Below, piece by piece: positions 24,718 to 35,970 of a stretch of 64,000 nucleotides of DNA. Position numbers and translations under genes: made by a program. Each line of letters starts with the position of its first letter. The stretch's first letter is position 1. The notes below the pieces were generated by a model. The model was not told where the DNA came from and did no database searches. It saw nothing but the letters and a program-made list of their open reading frames with translations. The DNA is from Alisma plantago-aquatica (lineage: Eukaryota; Streptophyta; Magnoliopsida; Alismatales; Alismataceae), in contig OY856412.1 in the NCBI GenBank assembly GCA_963693085.1, forward strand, positions 963,818,281-963,882,280, written 5' to 3'.

Positions 24718-25420
24718 TAGGGGTGGGTATAATTTAGTTTTTGTTCAGTTTAATACTAAAACAACAAACAAACCATACATACATATAGGTCTAAAAATTT
24801 TCAAACCAAACTAAGAACAAACTAGTCTAGAATCAAACCAAACTGAACTATTTATTTGTGGTTAATTTGATTTAGTTTTCTTGTTTTGTACTAAGTTATT
24901 CACCAACAATTGAACCATATGTCATGATCTTTATCAACCCATCTAGATTTCATTTATTTACATTAGTTTTACACATTACATTACTTAGACTAATTAAATA
25001 CCATTAAATTTGGGTTTGACAAGCATTTCGTTATGTAAGCATTAGCGTAGTGGTTTTGGGTCGAGTCCCACTGTAGTCGTATCCTTCTATTATGTTCTTG
25101 GTAAACTTAAGCGAGGGATCCATATATCCTCTTAACCTCTATACTCATATATGAAATAAACATGTAATTCTTAACCTAATGAGATTACTCATTAAGTCTA
25201 TTTTTATGGTAAGCATATATACTATAATAATATATAGATATATGTATTGGTTCGGTTTCGTCTGCTTAAACTGCAATCCCCAAAACTTATACTAAACATC
25301 ATTAATTGGTTTGAAAATTTTTGGAACCAAATCAAACCATTCACCCCTTAAAATCAAACCAAAAAGATCGGTGGTTTCAGTTTGGTTGAGTTTAATGGTT
25401 TGATTTTGTGTCAAATCCTA
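24718..25420. mobile_element. hAT-type MITE (703 bp) inside the decayed LINE
   Basis: Begins TAGGGGTGGGTATAATTTAG and ends GTGTCAAATCCTA. Flanks CCATATGG (24710-24717) and CCGTATGA (25421-25428) match at six of eight positions, fitting the 8-bp duplication of hAT elements. Mirrored subterminal runs (AACCAAACTGAACTA near 24835 and CAGTTTGGTTGAGTTTAATGG near 25380) add support. LINE-like sequence resumes on the far side. No transposase is encoded. Confidence 0.65.
25040..25070 (+). other. tRNA-like pol III box A/box B pair within the MITE
   Basis: TTAGCGTAGTGG resembles a box A and GGGTCGAGTCCCA is close to a consensus box B, followed by a CACTGTAG segment as in plant SINE heads. The boxes are only a few bases apart, too close for a working tRNA-type promoter, so this would be a deleted SINE remnant. 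Confidence 0.3.
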
Positions 25421-25428
25421 CCGTATGA

Positions 25429-26190
25429 CATATGAAAGTAACAACAAAATTCAAAAATATTTCGTTGGCTTGTTGCTGAGGAAGCCTTGGCAACAAACCG
25501 ATACCACCTTTCTCGACATTTTACTCATGACCTTATATGTTATATATGTCATCTGAGACAACCATGCATAATTTGCATGACTGCAGTACTGCAAACCATG
25601 TTAGGAATTCACTGACAGTCCCAGATTTCCATGATAATAGCCTTATACTATGGTGCAAATTTGAAAGCTGCCTCAAGTCTCATGTTCGTTGTTTGATGTC
25701 ACCGCATCAGGATGAATAGAAATGACATCATCTTAAACAACAGACACGACGATGCCCAACACTTGGCTTCCATTATGATGTTGCGTCACTCGAGAATTTC
25801 TGAAGCTATGGAAAACAATATTAGATATGTCAATTGCAATTGAATCATGTTTGTATATTGTCACCTCCACCGGAGAAGTGGATTAAGATCAATGTTGATT
25901 CATCCGTTAAGAAATGATCTTGCTTCCTTAGCGGTAGTGACAAAGGACTATGGATAGTTACTAGTGGCTGAAGATTATGGAATTCTGTTAGCTAGCTTTA
26001 ATAGTCTGCCTAGAATTATAGATATTGATTCATCCGACGACTGATGTTGTATATGGATCCATAGATATGGTTGACGTTCCAGCTTCGTGGAATGATAGAA
26101 TGGAGGTCTACCTGTCAAAGAATTGGAGTCTCAGAATCCAAGAAGTGAATCAGAATGACTAGCTAGATGGTGATTTCATAACATCTCATC
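25429..26190 (+). pseudogene. Decayed LINE continued: zinc knuckle and RNase H
   Basis: From about 25460 the plus strand contains IFRWLVAEEALATNRY, then SSETTMHNLHDCSTANHVRN, which matches the C-x2-C...E-(T/S)-x-x-H-x(3)-C zinc-binding segment at the end of LINE RT proteins. At about 25865-25995 PPPEKWIKINVDSS followed, after a frame change, by NDLASLAVVTKDYG matches the start of the plant LINE RNase H domain (W-P-P-P-x(2)-W-x-K-x-N-x-D). The rest is unreadable by about 26190. Confidence 0.5.
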
Positions 26191-26479
26191 TGATTGTTGT
26201 TTTTTCATGATTCCCCAATGGCGATGGATAAGCAATGTGACGAATGTTTTCCTACGTTAGGGTAGGTTTCATAATGGAAATCATTGATTTAAAATAAAAA
26301 GAGAGTAGATAACTTGATTTTAGGACGATTATTATTGCAAGTGTTCTGTTAAAACCAATCAGTGTGAATGTATATATACTTTAAACCACACGTTAGTCTT
26401 GTCCATATGAAATCCAGTAATCGAACTGAATTCAGTTTAGATCCGTATTGTATTTTTTCTGCTATCCAGATCAACCCAA
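26191..26479. other. Spacer between LINE remnant and duplicated block A
   Basis: AT-rich, no gene, no clear repeat. It includes the junction into sequence shared with 56 kb. Confidence 0.4.
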
Positions 26480-26790
26480 ACTAACCATATCCGGATTCCA
26501 AAATCCCAGCCCCATACCAAACAGACCAATAAAGGGTCGTCGATCGTCTTCCCTTCCACTTGCTTGCAGTGCAAGTAAAAACCGTACACACTAGTTACGT
26601 GGCCACGTCGTGTCAATACCTCCTCCTGCAGTTTGGGTACTGCTCTCCTTTCGGGATGTCTTTGTTTCCACACCTCAACAATATGCTCCGTTGATTTTTC
26701 TTTTAGCTTTCCAATTCGCTGATGCTACGAACTAAAAGTAAGAGCCTTGGTCCACATTAGATGCAAGATCTTCTGTTCGTCACGATTACC
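26480..26790 (+). repeat. Duplication copy A, block 1 (pairs with 56090-56360)
   Basis: Strong collinear similarity to 56090-56360: CCATACCAAAC, CCACTTGCTTGC...GCAAGTAAAAACCGTACACACTA...ACGTGGCCA, TACTGCT...CTTTCGG...TGTCTTTGTTT.CCACACC, and GCTTTCCAATTC. In copy B this block lies about 550-800 bp upstream of a helicase exon, so it is probably promoter or upstream sequence of the ancestral gene. Confidence 0.8.
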
Positions 26791-26902
26791 GAAATCCTAC
26801 TACATTGTAATACAGAAGTAATAATTAGATGCAGAAATCCTCCGTATGTGATTATTCCCTTCTGACTTGGTGAGCCAGGCTGAACCTGCCTGCACGATAG
26901 AT

Positions 26903-27806
26903 TAGGGTTTTTACATCGGTCCAAATCCGGATCGGACCGGTTTAGACCGGACCGGATCGAGACCGGTTAATAAAAAATTTATGGACCGGAGACTGGACTA
27001 AATAAGAACCGGTCTGATATTAGACCAGACTGAAAAATCATGGACCGGACTGAGACCGGACCGAATAACTCATATTCATACACTCTTGATTATAAAATAT
27101 AATAACATTATGCAGTAAAAATTATAAAAAAATCATTTGAGTTTGGTAACACAAACCAAGTTACTCGATTAAATCTTTTCAACTCGAGAAAGTAAACCAT
27201 TGTAAGACTACTGGAAACATGACAAATATAATACTTACAGATAATAATACATTGAGACTAATAGTCATAAATTTGTGGCACAAAAAAAACTAACACTTGC
27301 AATTATTATAAAATCGAATTATGTGATAGTTAGTACGTAATATACTAATTTATGAACAATCCAACTCAATGTGTAACATCCTTTTAATTTTTCATCATCA
27401 CAATATATTGCAATATTCAAATTTATTTAGTGGTTACTCGGTGCTTTTATAAGTACAACGGCTAATTCGACTATTGACACTATTTGATATAACGACATCA
27501 TTGTGTGAACCACAATATTAATATACATATTGGTAAGTTCTAGACATTCACTAATTATATACTCTAAATCTCACTATCCTTTATAAATACTAGATTTAAT
27601 TAATATGTATAAGAAGTTTTTTATATTATTCGGTCAAACCGGTCCAGATCGGTTTTAGAACGAACCGGACCGAGGACCGAAATTAGGAGAAATAAAGGAC
27701 CAAAGAACGGACCGAAAGTCAAGTTGGTCCAAGACCGGACCGGACCGAATAGCAAGTCTGGTCCAGTCTGGTCCACCGGTCTGGACCGAGAAACATACAA
27801 ACCCTA
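26903..27806. mobile_element. hAT-type MITE (904 bp) with CCGGACCG-rich ends
   Basis: The left end TAGGGTTTTTACATCGGTCC and the reversed right end TAGGGTTTGTATGTTTCTCGGTCC form a gapped terminal inverted repeat. Both subterminal regions (26925-27065 and 27640-27790) are dense in GACCGGACCGG-type motifs in opposite orientation. The 8-bp flanks (cgatagat, cgacatag) are only partly similar. No coding capacity. It sits inside duplication copy A, which copy B lacks. Confidence 0.65.
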
Positions 27807-27931
27807 CGACATAGTTCTTCCCTTGTTTCATTAACTTAAGAGACCGTCCTGCATCCTCGGAAGCTCCGTTCAATGTCTTGACACGATGCTCACCACTAAG
27901 AATACATCATAGATATACGATGTCCTTATTC

Positions 27932-28572
27932 TAGGGCTGGCAAAATAAGACTTGATCCAAATGAATCATTCAAATCTGAAAATTTTATGCGGCCGAGTCT
28001 AAGGTTTTTCTACCCTACCAGAAATGACCCGAATTCAGAGAATCTGAAATTAATTTAAGGTCGACTCTGAGTTTAGATTTTAAAACTGAATCGATTCTAT
28101 TGACCTGAAATCCATAATTATATATTCAAATAAAATTACAAATACTAAAATTTAAGATACCTAATGATTTATTAAATTACTAATATGTCACTCATGAAGT
28201 TTATTTTGACAATTCTACATAATTTTGTATTGACTTGTGTGATTTATTATGCTAATTGTTTAATGAATCTCTGTTTACAACTCTTGAAAAAAGTAGAATA
28301 AACTTTATATATGTTTCTCGATCACATTGATAGTCTGTTTACATTAAAACTCATTGATTATACTTGGTAATTATCAATTATTAGATAAATCATAGTATTT
28401 TTAAAAAAATTCTCTTAATATTTGAATTTACGGATTATATGTAGATTGAATTAGAGTCAAAGATTTCGAACCGAAAATTCATCTTTTACAAATTTAAAAT
28501 CAAGTCAAAAAATATTAACCTAAAATTACTCGAAATAAAACCCAATCAACCCAAACCTAATTCCCACTCCTA
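27932..28572. mobile_element. hAT-type MITE (641 bp)
   Basis: Ends are TAGGGCTGGCAAAATA and, reversed, TAGGAGTGGGAATTAG. Flanking octamers CCTTATTC (27924-27931) and CCTTGTTC (28573-28580) match at seven of eight positions, a good hAT-type target duplication. The interior shares TATTAAATTACTAATATG and TCTACATAATTTTGTATTGA blocks with the array at 31270-33240. Confidence 0.75.
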
Positions 28573-28689
28573 CCTTGTTCCTCTATTTCCATATTGCTAT
28601 TTTTTGTTAATAGGTATAGCCACCACACATATGCCTTACACTTCCTTTATACAACTAACGTCGGTTAAAATCGCATAACCTCCTCTTAT

Positions 28690-29345
28690 GCTAGATCATA
28701 CAAAGGGAGAGATGCGACGAATGAGCGAAGGGAAGCAATATTCAACCATGCTAATTTGTCACAACACATTAAGAGAGAGAGGCTCAACTGAGGGGTCTAA
28801 ATCTTCTGTACCCAACCTCTATGCCCACCTCTGTACCCACAACATCCTATCCATACACATGTGGGCCCCATGGTGGAATGTATGGTTAGGATGTGCTGGA
28901 CACATTGTCCTGGGCAGAGGATTTCAACCCTCTACTGAGGCCTTGAGCTTCCTCCCTCCCACCCTTCTTTCCATATGCGTCGTGCCTCCCCGCCATGCCG
29001 CCTATGCTACTACGCATGCGGACGCCTCGACTCCACCGCACCCACACACACATACCTTAATAGTAATCTTCTGTACCCAACCTCGATTCCCACCAATATC
29101 CACACACTCCCATTCGTTTTGCTCTCTAGCCTTGCTAGCTCTATGCGCTAACCACTATTTCCTCATCCATCCCAACGAGAAGAAGATTCCAGGTGTTCAA
29201 CCCGTCCATATAGGTAAATGTGTGGTAAGGATTTTTTGGGACACTAGCAGGACAACAAATCCGGTACAACAAATTTGGAGACGATGTTCGTGTTACTTTC
29301 ATCTCTTGCCGCATTTATTATTACTTGATTCCACGGATAATAGTG
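28690..29345 (+). repeat. Duplication copy A, blocks 2 and 3 (pair with 56440-57345)
   Basis: 28700-28770 (CATACAAAGGGAGAG...TTCAACCATGCTAATTTGT) pairs with 56440-56485. 28985-29205 pairs with 56640-56925, sharing GCATGCGGAC, CTCTAGCCTTGCTA.CTCTATGCGCTA and ATTCCAGGTGTTCAAC. 29295-29345 pairs with 57290-57345, sharing CTTGCCG and GATTCCACGGATAA. The stretch of B encoding the helicase segment (56931-57230) is missing here. The 220-codon ORF 28688-29350 that spans this copy is mostly Y/P/H/S-rich low-complexity sequence and is not supported as a gene. Confidence 0.75.
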
Positions 29346-29445
29346 GGTAAATGTGTGGTAAGGATTTTCTGGGACCCAACCAGGACAACAAGTCTGGTAC
29401 AATAGATTTGGAGGCGAGGTTCTTGTTACTTTCGTCTTTTGCGTC
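29214..29445. repeat. Tandem duplication, period 133 bp
   Basis: GTAAATGTGTGGTAAGGATT at 29214 recurs at 29347, followed in both by TGGGAC, AGGACAACAA.TC.GGTACAA, TTTGGAG.CGA and GTTACTTTC. The first copy is about 133 bp and the second about 95 bp. It affects duplication copy A only. Confidence 0.8.
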
Positions 29446-31269
29446 ACATTCACACACGTGGCGGCTGGTTACCCTTATGCATTTTCCTTCTCATTTCTCA
29501 CATATCTATACTATTATAAAAAGAGTGAATAAGTTAAATTAATTACAGTTGTACAACTAAGTCCTTGCTTCTCTATTCTCTCTATTTTTTTTGAGGATTT
29601 TTTTTTGTTAGCGTTCTGTTTGTAAGTCAACTCCTTCAACCTTTCCCCCACCCCCACAACTCTTCCCCGAATGAAACATAGGGATTGAGGCGTGTGGTAT
29701 TTCTTTGCAAAAATATGCTCAATTTCATATGTGGCAATTTCGTCAAAATCTCGCCCTCTCCCTGACAACGTCACTTTCCAACTTCACTCCCAAACTCCAT
29801 GTTCTCTTTCTTTCCCATTACCCCATCCAATGCCCCAACCGCATAATCCACGATTCTTTCCCACTCCCCCCCCCTCTCTCTCTCTCTCTCTCTCGCATAT
29901 CACTATAGTTCCGACAGTCTCTGTTGCAGAGAAGTAATGTTAACTAACCATCACTCCCTTGGTACTTGTTCGTGCCGGTTTACCTTAACTAATCTTCAGG
30001 AAACCATGTTTACAAGAAATTGGTGACAAACACGTCCTTCACGATCTATTATGCCTGCAGCAATCGACCCATAAACATTGGTGAAACACAACAACCAAGG
30101 AACACGAGGGATTCAGTCTCACAGATAACTTCTTGCCTATCTTCCATCTTCGCTCCCACAGGTAGCACATATAGGGGTAGAGGAAAAAGGAACAAGGGAG
30201 AAGCGTATGAAGGTGGCATTAAAAAAAGACGAGGCAAATGGCGTGATTGAGCATCAAACCAAGTCAATTTTTGTTCATTCTGATCGCCCAAGCATGCGTG
30301 ACAAATTTATTTATCAAGTATAATTCTTAATCTTTTATTTCGATTCAGGTGAGCAAATATAGAAAGATGGTAAAATCTCAGTTGACTCTCCATTTGGCAT
30401 ATGCTTATCATTTCCCTCATTATACATCACTGGTCTATCATTTGTTTGTCTCTCTCCTTCTATTCCACTATCACTTCAAGTGTATGATTCGATTTTCATT
30501 CGTCACACGAGTCTGTCATTTCTTCTCCTATATTTTTCCATTGATCCACGCTGCTCCATAGGCTTGTTAAGGTGGAAACAAGTCGTAGTTGTTGTGATGG
30601 TATATGAATCCAATTAATGCAATGATAAGCCTGATTGCTGTAGGGAGCATAAGCACTGCCCCGACTCAAAATTTAATGGGAGTAATAGCAGGTTTAATTA
30701 TCTGGTTTTATTTCTGTAGCGTCAAAACTTCCAGTGCATTCATTCTCTATTTAGGCTTCAGGTTTACATCTATGATCTATCTGTAGTTGCGTGGAATTGA
30801 CCCTTCAACATAATTTCAAATGAGATTAATAAGAACATTCGTAAGGCATGCACAAAAGCTTCTACGTTGGTGTTATTTTTATTTCCTATCAGATAATTGT
30901 AGTCATTGATATGTTTTTAGTCATGATATCACACATGGGATTTATATATTATATGGTACTGTTTTGAACATAAGGCATGCTGGAGAACAAGTTATACTGA
31001 TGCCTACTTTTGTGCATTGTATATTTTAATTGTGGTATAGTTTGATATTTTTTATATTCATAATGGATTCATTTGCATGAAAGTCTAACTTAGTAATAAT
31101 ATAAGTTTATTAAGTAATTATGCAAAGTATATTTCTTCCCATATTACAAATGAAGTGTATTTTTGTTTTTCTAGGGAAAATTGTGATTTCTTTTACTAAA
31201 AATGCATACTTTGTTAGGCTTGATAAAAGCATGTCTGGCCTGTTGGAACTAAGGAATCCATTTTTTTAA
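29446..31269. other. Spacer with a (CT)n run; no gene recognised
   Basis: A pyrimidine tract with about 13 CT repeats lies at about 29868-29895. Small ORFs at 29692-29937, 30020-30250 and 30349-30561 have overlapping counterparts on both strands and no motif. In the collinear comparison this interval has no counterpart in copy B, so it is inserted sequence of unknown type. Confidence 0.4.
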
Positions 31270-33240
31270 AAAAAGTTAGGGTCTAAGGTTTTTCAATCAA
31301 ACATCAAATTGACCCCAACTTATACTAGGGTGAGGTTTGGGTTTAGTATTACATCCGAATTGACCCAAAATTTGCAAAAGTTTAAAAATACCAAACATTG
31401 GTCCATCTGATGGCATATTTAATTACTATGTGTCCATCATTATCCTCATTTTTCACAGTCCAATATTTTTTTATTAATTTGTGTAAGTTTTAGATGATAC
31501 ATTTTCAATCTAGAAATATAGATTTCTATAATTTATTTATTTATTTTTCTTTTGGTTGTTGTTCAAAACTCTTGTACAAATGATATTACCTTTTTTATGC
31601 AATTCAAGTTTAAAATTATAATTATTTTCAAAATGTTGTTATTCATTTTTGAATTTAGGAACATGTACGATAGACCCAATATATATTAGGATCGGGTGAG
31701 ACCCAAGTGTTTGACCCAAAAATTTATCTCTATTAACTGAATTGACCCAAAATTTGCAAAAAAATAAAAATTAGTCCATATATGGCCTATTGAATTACTA
31801 TGCATCCATCATTATGCTTATTTTCCAAAGTGCAACATATTTTTTTATTAATTCGTATAAGTTTTATATGATACATTTTCAATATAGAAACATAAATTTA
31901 TATAACTTACTTTTTTAGTTGTTTTTCAAATTGTGTGTTTAATAGTCTTGTAAAAATGATACTACTTTTTTATGGAACTCAAGTTACAAATTATAACTAT
32001 ATTTAAAATGTTGTTGTTCATTTTTAAATTTTGGAATATGTACGATAGTCCCAACATATTTTAGAGTCGGGTGAGGCTCAAGTGTTTTGACCCAAAAATT
32101 TGTCTCTAATAAGTTTAAGAACTAACAAAAGGTGTTGAATTAGACCCGAATTGTTCCCAAAATTCAAAAAAAAAATATCAAACATCAGCTCATCAGATGC
32201 CCTATTAATTTATAATGCATCTATCATTGTGTTTATTTTTTCACAATCCTACATAATTTTGTACTAACTTGTATTAGTTTTTGATTACTAATTTTCATCA
32301 TATAGATATAAATTTGTATAACTTATTGGTTTTTTTCTAAATATGTGTTTAAATTTCTTGTACGATCAATATTAATTTTTTCATGTGTTTAAAATCACAA
32401 ATTATAACTATTTTTTAAAATTATTCTCTTGAATTTTGAATTTATAAAATAGATCTGATAGACCTAGACATATTTTAGGGCGGGGTGAGGATCAAATGTT
32501 TTGACCCAAAAGATTCATCTTTTATAAGATTAGAATTTTCCTAAAAGTATTGATTTGATATGATCAGATATAAAACCCAATAAATTTTAACCAAATTCTA
32601 CCCATAGGTTTTCCAACCAGACTTGAAATTGACCCAAACTTATTCTAACATCGGGTTCGGGTGAATTATACCTGAAATTGACCCAAAATTCATGGAATAA
32701 TTAAAAATACCAAACATTAACCCATTTGATGGCCTATTAAATTATTATGCATCCATTATTATGTTTATTTTCATAGTCCTACATAATTTTGTATTAATTT
32801 GTATTAATATATTTTCAAAATATAAATATAAATGTATATAGTTTATTATTTCAATTTTTTCCTAAATTTGTGTTTAAAACTCTTATACAAAGGATATTAG
32901 TTTTTATATTTTCTTGAAATTCCAAATCATAACTATTTTAAAGTGATCTTCATTTTTTAGTTCAAAGACCAAATCTAAAAATTCAAAACTATTTTAGTGT
33001 CGGGTGAGAGTCAAGTGTTTTAACCCAAAGATTCAACTTTCACAAGTATATGAACTAGCCAAAAGCGTTGACATGATATGATTAGATCTAAATTCCAGTC
33101 TATTCAAAACCAACTTCCACCCATAGGTTTTAAACCAAACTTGAAACTTACCTGAGCTTATTCTAGGTCGGGTCTGGTTTTAGAATTAGACCCAAATTGA
33201 TCCAAAATTCACAAAAGATAAAAAGTTACAAATATTTCCC
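31270..33240. repeat. Degenerate tandem array of MITE-like units (4 and a partial fifth)
   Basis: Three anchors recur in the same order. GACCCAAAaTT-type is at 31361, 31743, 32141, 32679 and 33187. A TTATTAATTtGTaTaAGTTTT-type segment is near 31473, 31849, 32262 and 32788. CGGGTGAG is near 31693, 32066, 32482 and 33001. Spacing is about 380-540 bp. The units share blocks with the interior of the hAT-type MITE at 27932-28572, suggesting the array grew from a related element. No ORF. Longer leaders occur only in units 1, 4 and 5. Confidence 0.65.
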
Positions 33241-33859
33241 TACAATTGCCTATCTCTTGTAAGAAAGTGGTCTTTCATAACTTCCATAAGCACCTTCATC
33301 TTCTTCCAAATTAGCTTTCTAATTTTGGTTACATATTTCCTTTTGTACAATACACAGATGCAATAGAACATTAAAATTTAATTAGTGGTCTGTAAATGTC
33401 GGATCACTCATGAATAAACAATAGCGTAAATGAGATATCATTGTTTTAGTAATATTTACTTGTAAATCATTTATTATTTTTTAAAAGAAAATCTATTTCA
33501 TATCGTTGTGGACGGTTGAAATGAGAATGACCCTATTAAATTATAACTACACCTTTTATTCTATTACTATCTCTATAAGAAACTCAACTTGAGAAATATT
33601 GTTATTAATGGAAAAAATATACATTCTCTAGATTCTCCTTATCCAAATTTCTGAGATTGGAATGCATTGCGATATCAAGGAGTAATACTTATTGTTGTTC
33701 AAACAAACAAAAATCAATAACTATTATGTTGGTTGTAACAAAAAAATAATAAAATTATACACTTTGATCTTACTTAAAAGTTTACTACATATATCTTGAT
33801 ATTTGAAAGATATAAAATTCATTTAGCTAATGTGAAATGCATTATTGTGATGAACACAT
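33241..33859. other. AT-rich spacer before the gag-only element
   Basis: No gene or repeat recognised. The last five bases, CACAT, are the left target duplication of the following element. Confidence 0.45.
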
Positions 33860-35278
33860 TGAAAACTACTAGAGGGGGGGGGGTGAATAGAGTTTTATAG
33901 ATAATTTAACAATTTTTGAACTCAAACAACCACAATAAAAATATTGGACAAGGAGACACAAGGTTTAGAGTGGTTCCAACTATAGCAAATACTATAGCCG
34001 TCAATCCACTACCCGGTTGCTTACCCAACCGGGATTTGAAAAGAAATTTATTTTATTACCTCTTCAAGGAATTTACATAAAATACAATCTCTTTTCCTAA
34101 ACCCTTCAAGCAGCCTTCACCTAGAAGTAATCGCCAACCTTGAAGTAGCCTTCCCTTGAAGTAGATGCACCAACTCCCGTTGCACCAGCCTTCTGAAGTA
34201 GCTTCCCTTGCGATAGCCTTCTTGAAGTAGCTTGAAGTCCCCTTCTCCACCTGAGAAGTCAACCCTCTCCAATCCGCAGCCTCCAACCCTAGGAGTAGCA
34301 AGGAGAGTACAAAAGATAAAAAGGAAAAAGAAAGAAAAAGGAAATTACAACTTATCCTTTAAGCCCGAGGCTTGATATGCCTAGATCAAGCGTAAGATCT
34401 CCTAGCCAAGTATGTAAACTTGTGATTGCTGTGGGTAGGAGAATCTAGCCTATAGGACACGAGATTGAGCTAAGAAGAATGTAGGCCAATGATCACAGTG
34501 CTCAAATTGCTTGCAAAAGATTGCTCAAGTATGCTCAAGTGTATTCTCAAGTGTAACAAGTTAATTCTAGTGTCTTATGGCTTGTCCTATTTATAGGAAT
34601 GGCCTAATTATGCTTAAGGACGTTCTAGACAACTTCTAGGGGTTTCTAAGTACTTAACTAGCCGTTAGGTACAAAGTTGTTGCTTTAACAACAGCTAATT
34701 ACTTTATTCTGCAGTTGCTGTCAGAGACCATCTCGGTCGACAAATGGTCGACCGAGACACCTACTCGGTCGAACTTTTGTCGACCGACAGGCTCTCTGGA
34801 ACAAGTGATTTGCAACGTCTTTCTTCAACTACCAACTAACTTGTCTGTTGTGTCTAACGGCTACTTTGGATCTTTCTCGGTCGAGAAGATTGTCGACCGA
34901 GAGTGTCTCGGTCGAGGAGTTTGTCGACCGAGAATGATCCTGTTTCAAGGTTTCAATTTAAGCATTAATTATATGTGTGAGTGTGCAAAGGTGATCCTAA
35001 TAAAATGGGATGACATGTCTAACTATGGTGTTTGGCTAGGGAAAATCTAACGCTTGATTTACATGCAATTCTAAGTACTTGTACATTATATATTTGTACA
35101 AGTTTTACAACATTGATTACATTGCATGAAAATATAACTAAGTAAGCTCTTAGATTTTCCCTTGCTTTGCCATCCATCTTAGTCCTGCACACTCAAGTAG
35201 CTCGTTAGATTAATAAGAATGAAATGTTTGTCATCATCGAAACAAAGGGATTTATCATAATATCCAATTTATCCAACA
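33860..35278 (-). repeat. 3' LTR of the gag-only element (1419 bp)
   Basis: On the plus strand it runs from TGAAAACTACTAGAGG to TTTATCCAACA; on the element strand it starts TGTTGG and ends TTTTCA. It has a run of ten G near its start against seven in the other LTR. A TATAAATA box on the minus strand is at 34588-34595 and four hairpins lie upstream of it at 34732-34932. Confidence 0.93.
34732..34932. promoter_or_regulatory. Four CGGTCGA/TCGACCG hairpins in the 3' LTR
   Basis: Hairpin 1 (34732-34756) is CTCGGTCGAC, five bases, GTCGACCGAG, a perfect 10-bp stem. Hairpin 2 is near 34774-34799 with a 7-bp stem. Hairpins 3 (34876-34901) and 4 (34907-34932) have 9-bp stems and loops of 8. They sit upstream of the minus-strand TATA box. 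Palindromic repeats upstream of the LTR TATA box are a known Sirevirus trait. Confidence 0.75.
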
Positions 35279-35790
35279 ATCTCCCCCTTTTTGAAGATGA
35301 CAAACATTTCCTAAATATGAAAGAAGTAAATATAAAGCATGTGAGTTTCATACCTGAAAATTACCTTTTGTAGCCATCTATGTTTTGCAGGTGAGTGTTG
35401 GCCAAGATGTTATGAAACTCATTTATATTTTTGATTTTTTATATTCTTTCTCCCCCTTTGTCATTTCAAAAAGATATCCAAGTTGAATATTTTATTTTAC
35501 TTCTCCCCCTTAATATTATGCTCCCCCTTAAATAGATATCCTATTAGAAACATGGATTTTTGTCTAATGTATCCACAATTTGTTTCTCAATCATTTGCAA
35601 AGGATGTTAAGCCTTGAAATGAAATGAGATTCCTTCAAGTACAAGATACCATAATTCATAAAGTTCTTTATAATCAATGAAAAATTTCCAGCTATACATG
35701 GTGGTTACAATGTTTTTGTAAGCTTCTTCAATCAAATGGTCAAAGTTGTTTTTATGATCTCCCCCTTAGTCTTATGCTTTGCTCCCCCTT
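35279..35790 (-). other. Multiple polypurine tract region
   Basis: Six copies of a CTCCCCCTT-type block (AAGGGGGAG on the element strand) occur at 35279-35292, 35450-35459, 35501-35511, 35521-35530, 35758-35767 and 35781-35790. The first abuts the LTR and is the likely plus-strand primer. Multiple tracts before the 3' LTR are characteristic of Sireviruses. Confidence 0.75.
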
Positions 35791-35904
35791 AGATAGATAT
35801 CTCAAATGAAAGTTTGAGTACTAAGCAAATACTATAAAATGTTGTAGATGATCTCCATGATTTAACAAAGATGTATGCAATTTATGTCAGTCTGGAAAAC
35901 AGAA

Positions 35905-35970
35905 ACCCGGTCGGTCGAGAGAGATGGGCTGACCGAGAGGTTCTCGGTCGACGAATTCGTCGACCGACAG
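35905..35970. repeat. Internal CGGTCGA palindrome cluster
   Basis: Outside the LTR, this short internal patch contains CGGTCGGTCGAG, GACCGAG, CTCGGTCGAC and GTCGACCGAC, including a palindromic pair around a GAATTC core. It repeats the motif of the LTR hairpins. Confidence 0.7.

Noticed and set aside
28688..29350. 220-codon plus-strand ORF
   Set aside because: His/Pro/Thr/Ser/Leu-rich low-complexity translation across the decayed duplication copy A and a 133-bp tandem repeat. The collinear copy B has no corresponding frame.
34715..35050. 111-codon ORF, identical at 38445-38780
   Set aside because: Lies antisense in the LTRs of the gag-only element and runs through the hairpin cluster. Identity simply reflects young LTRs.
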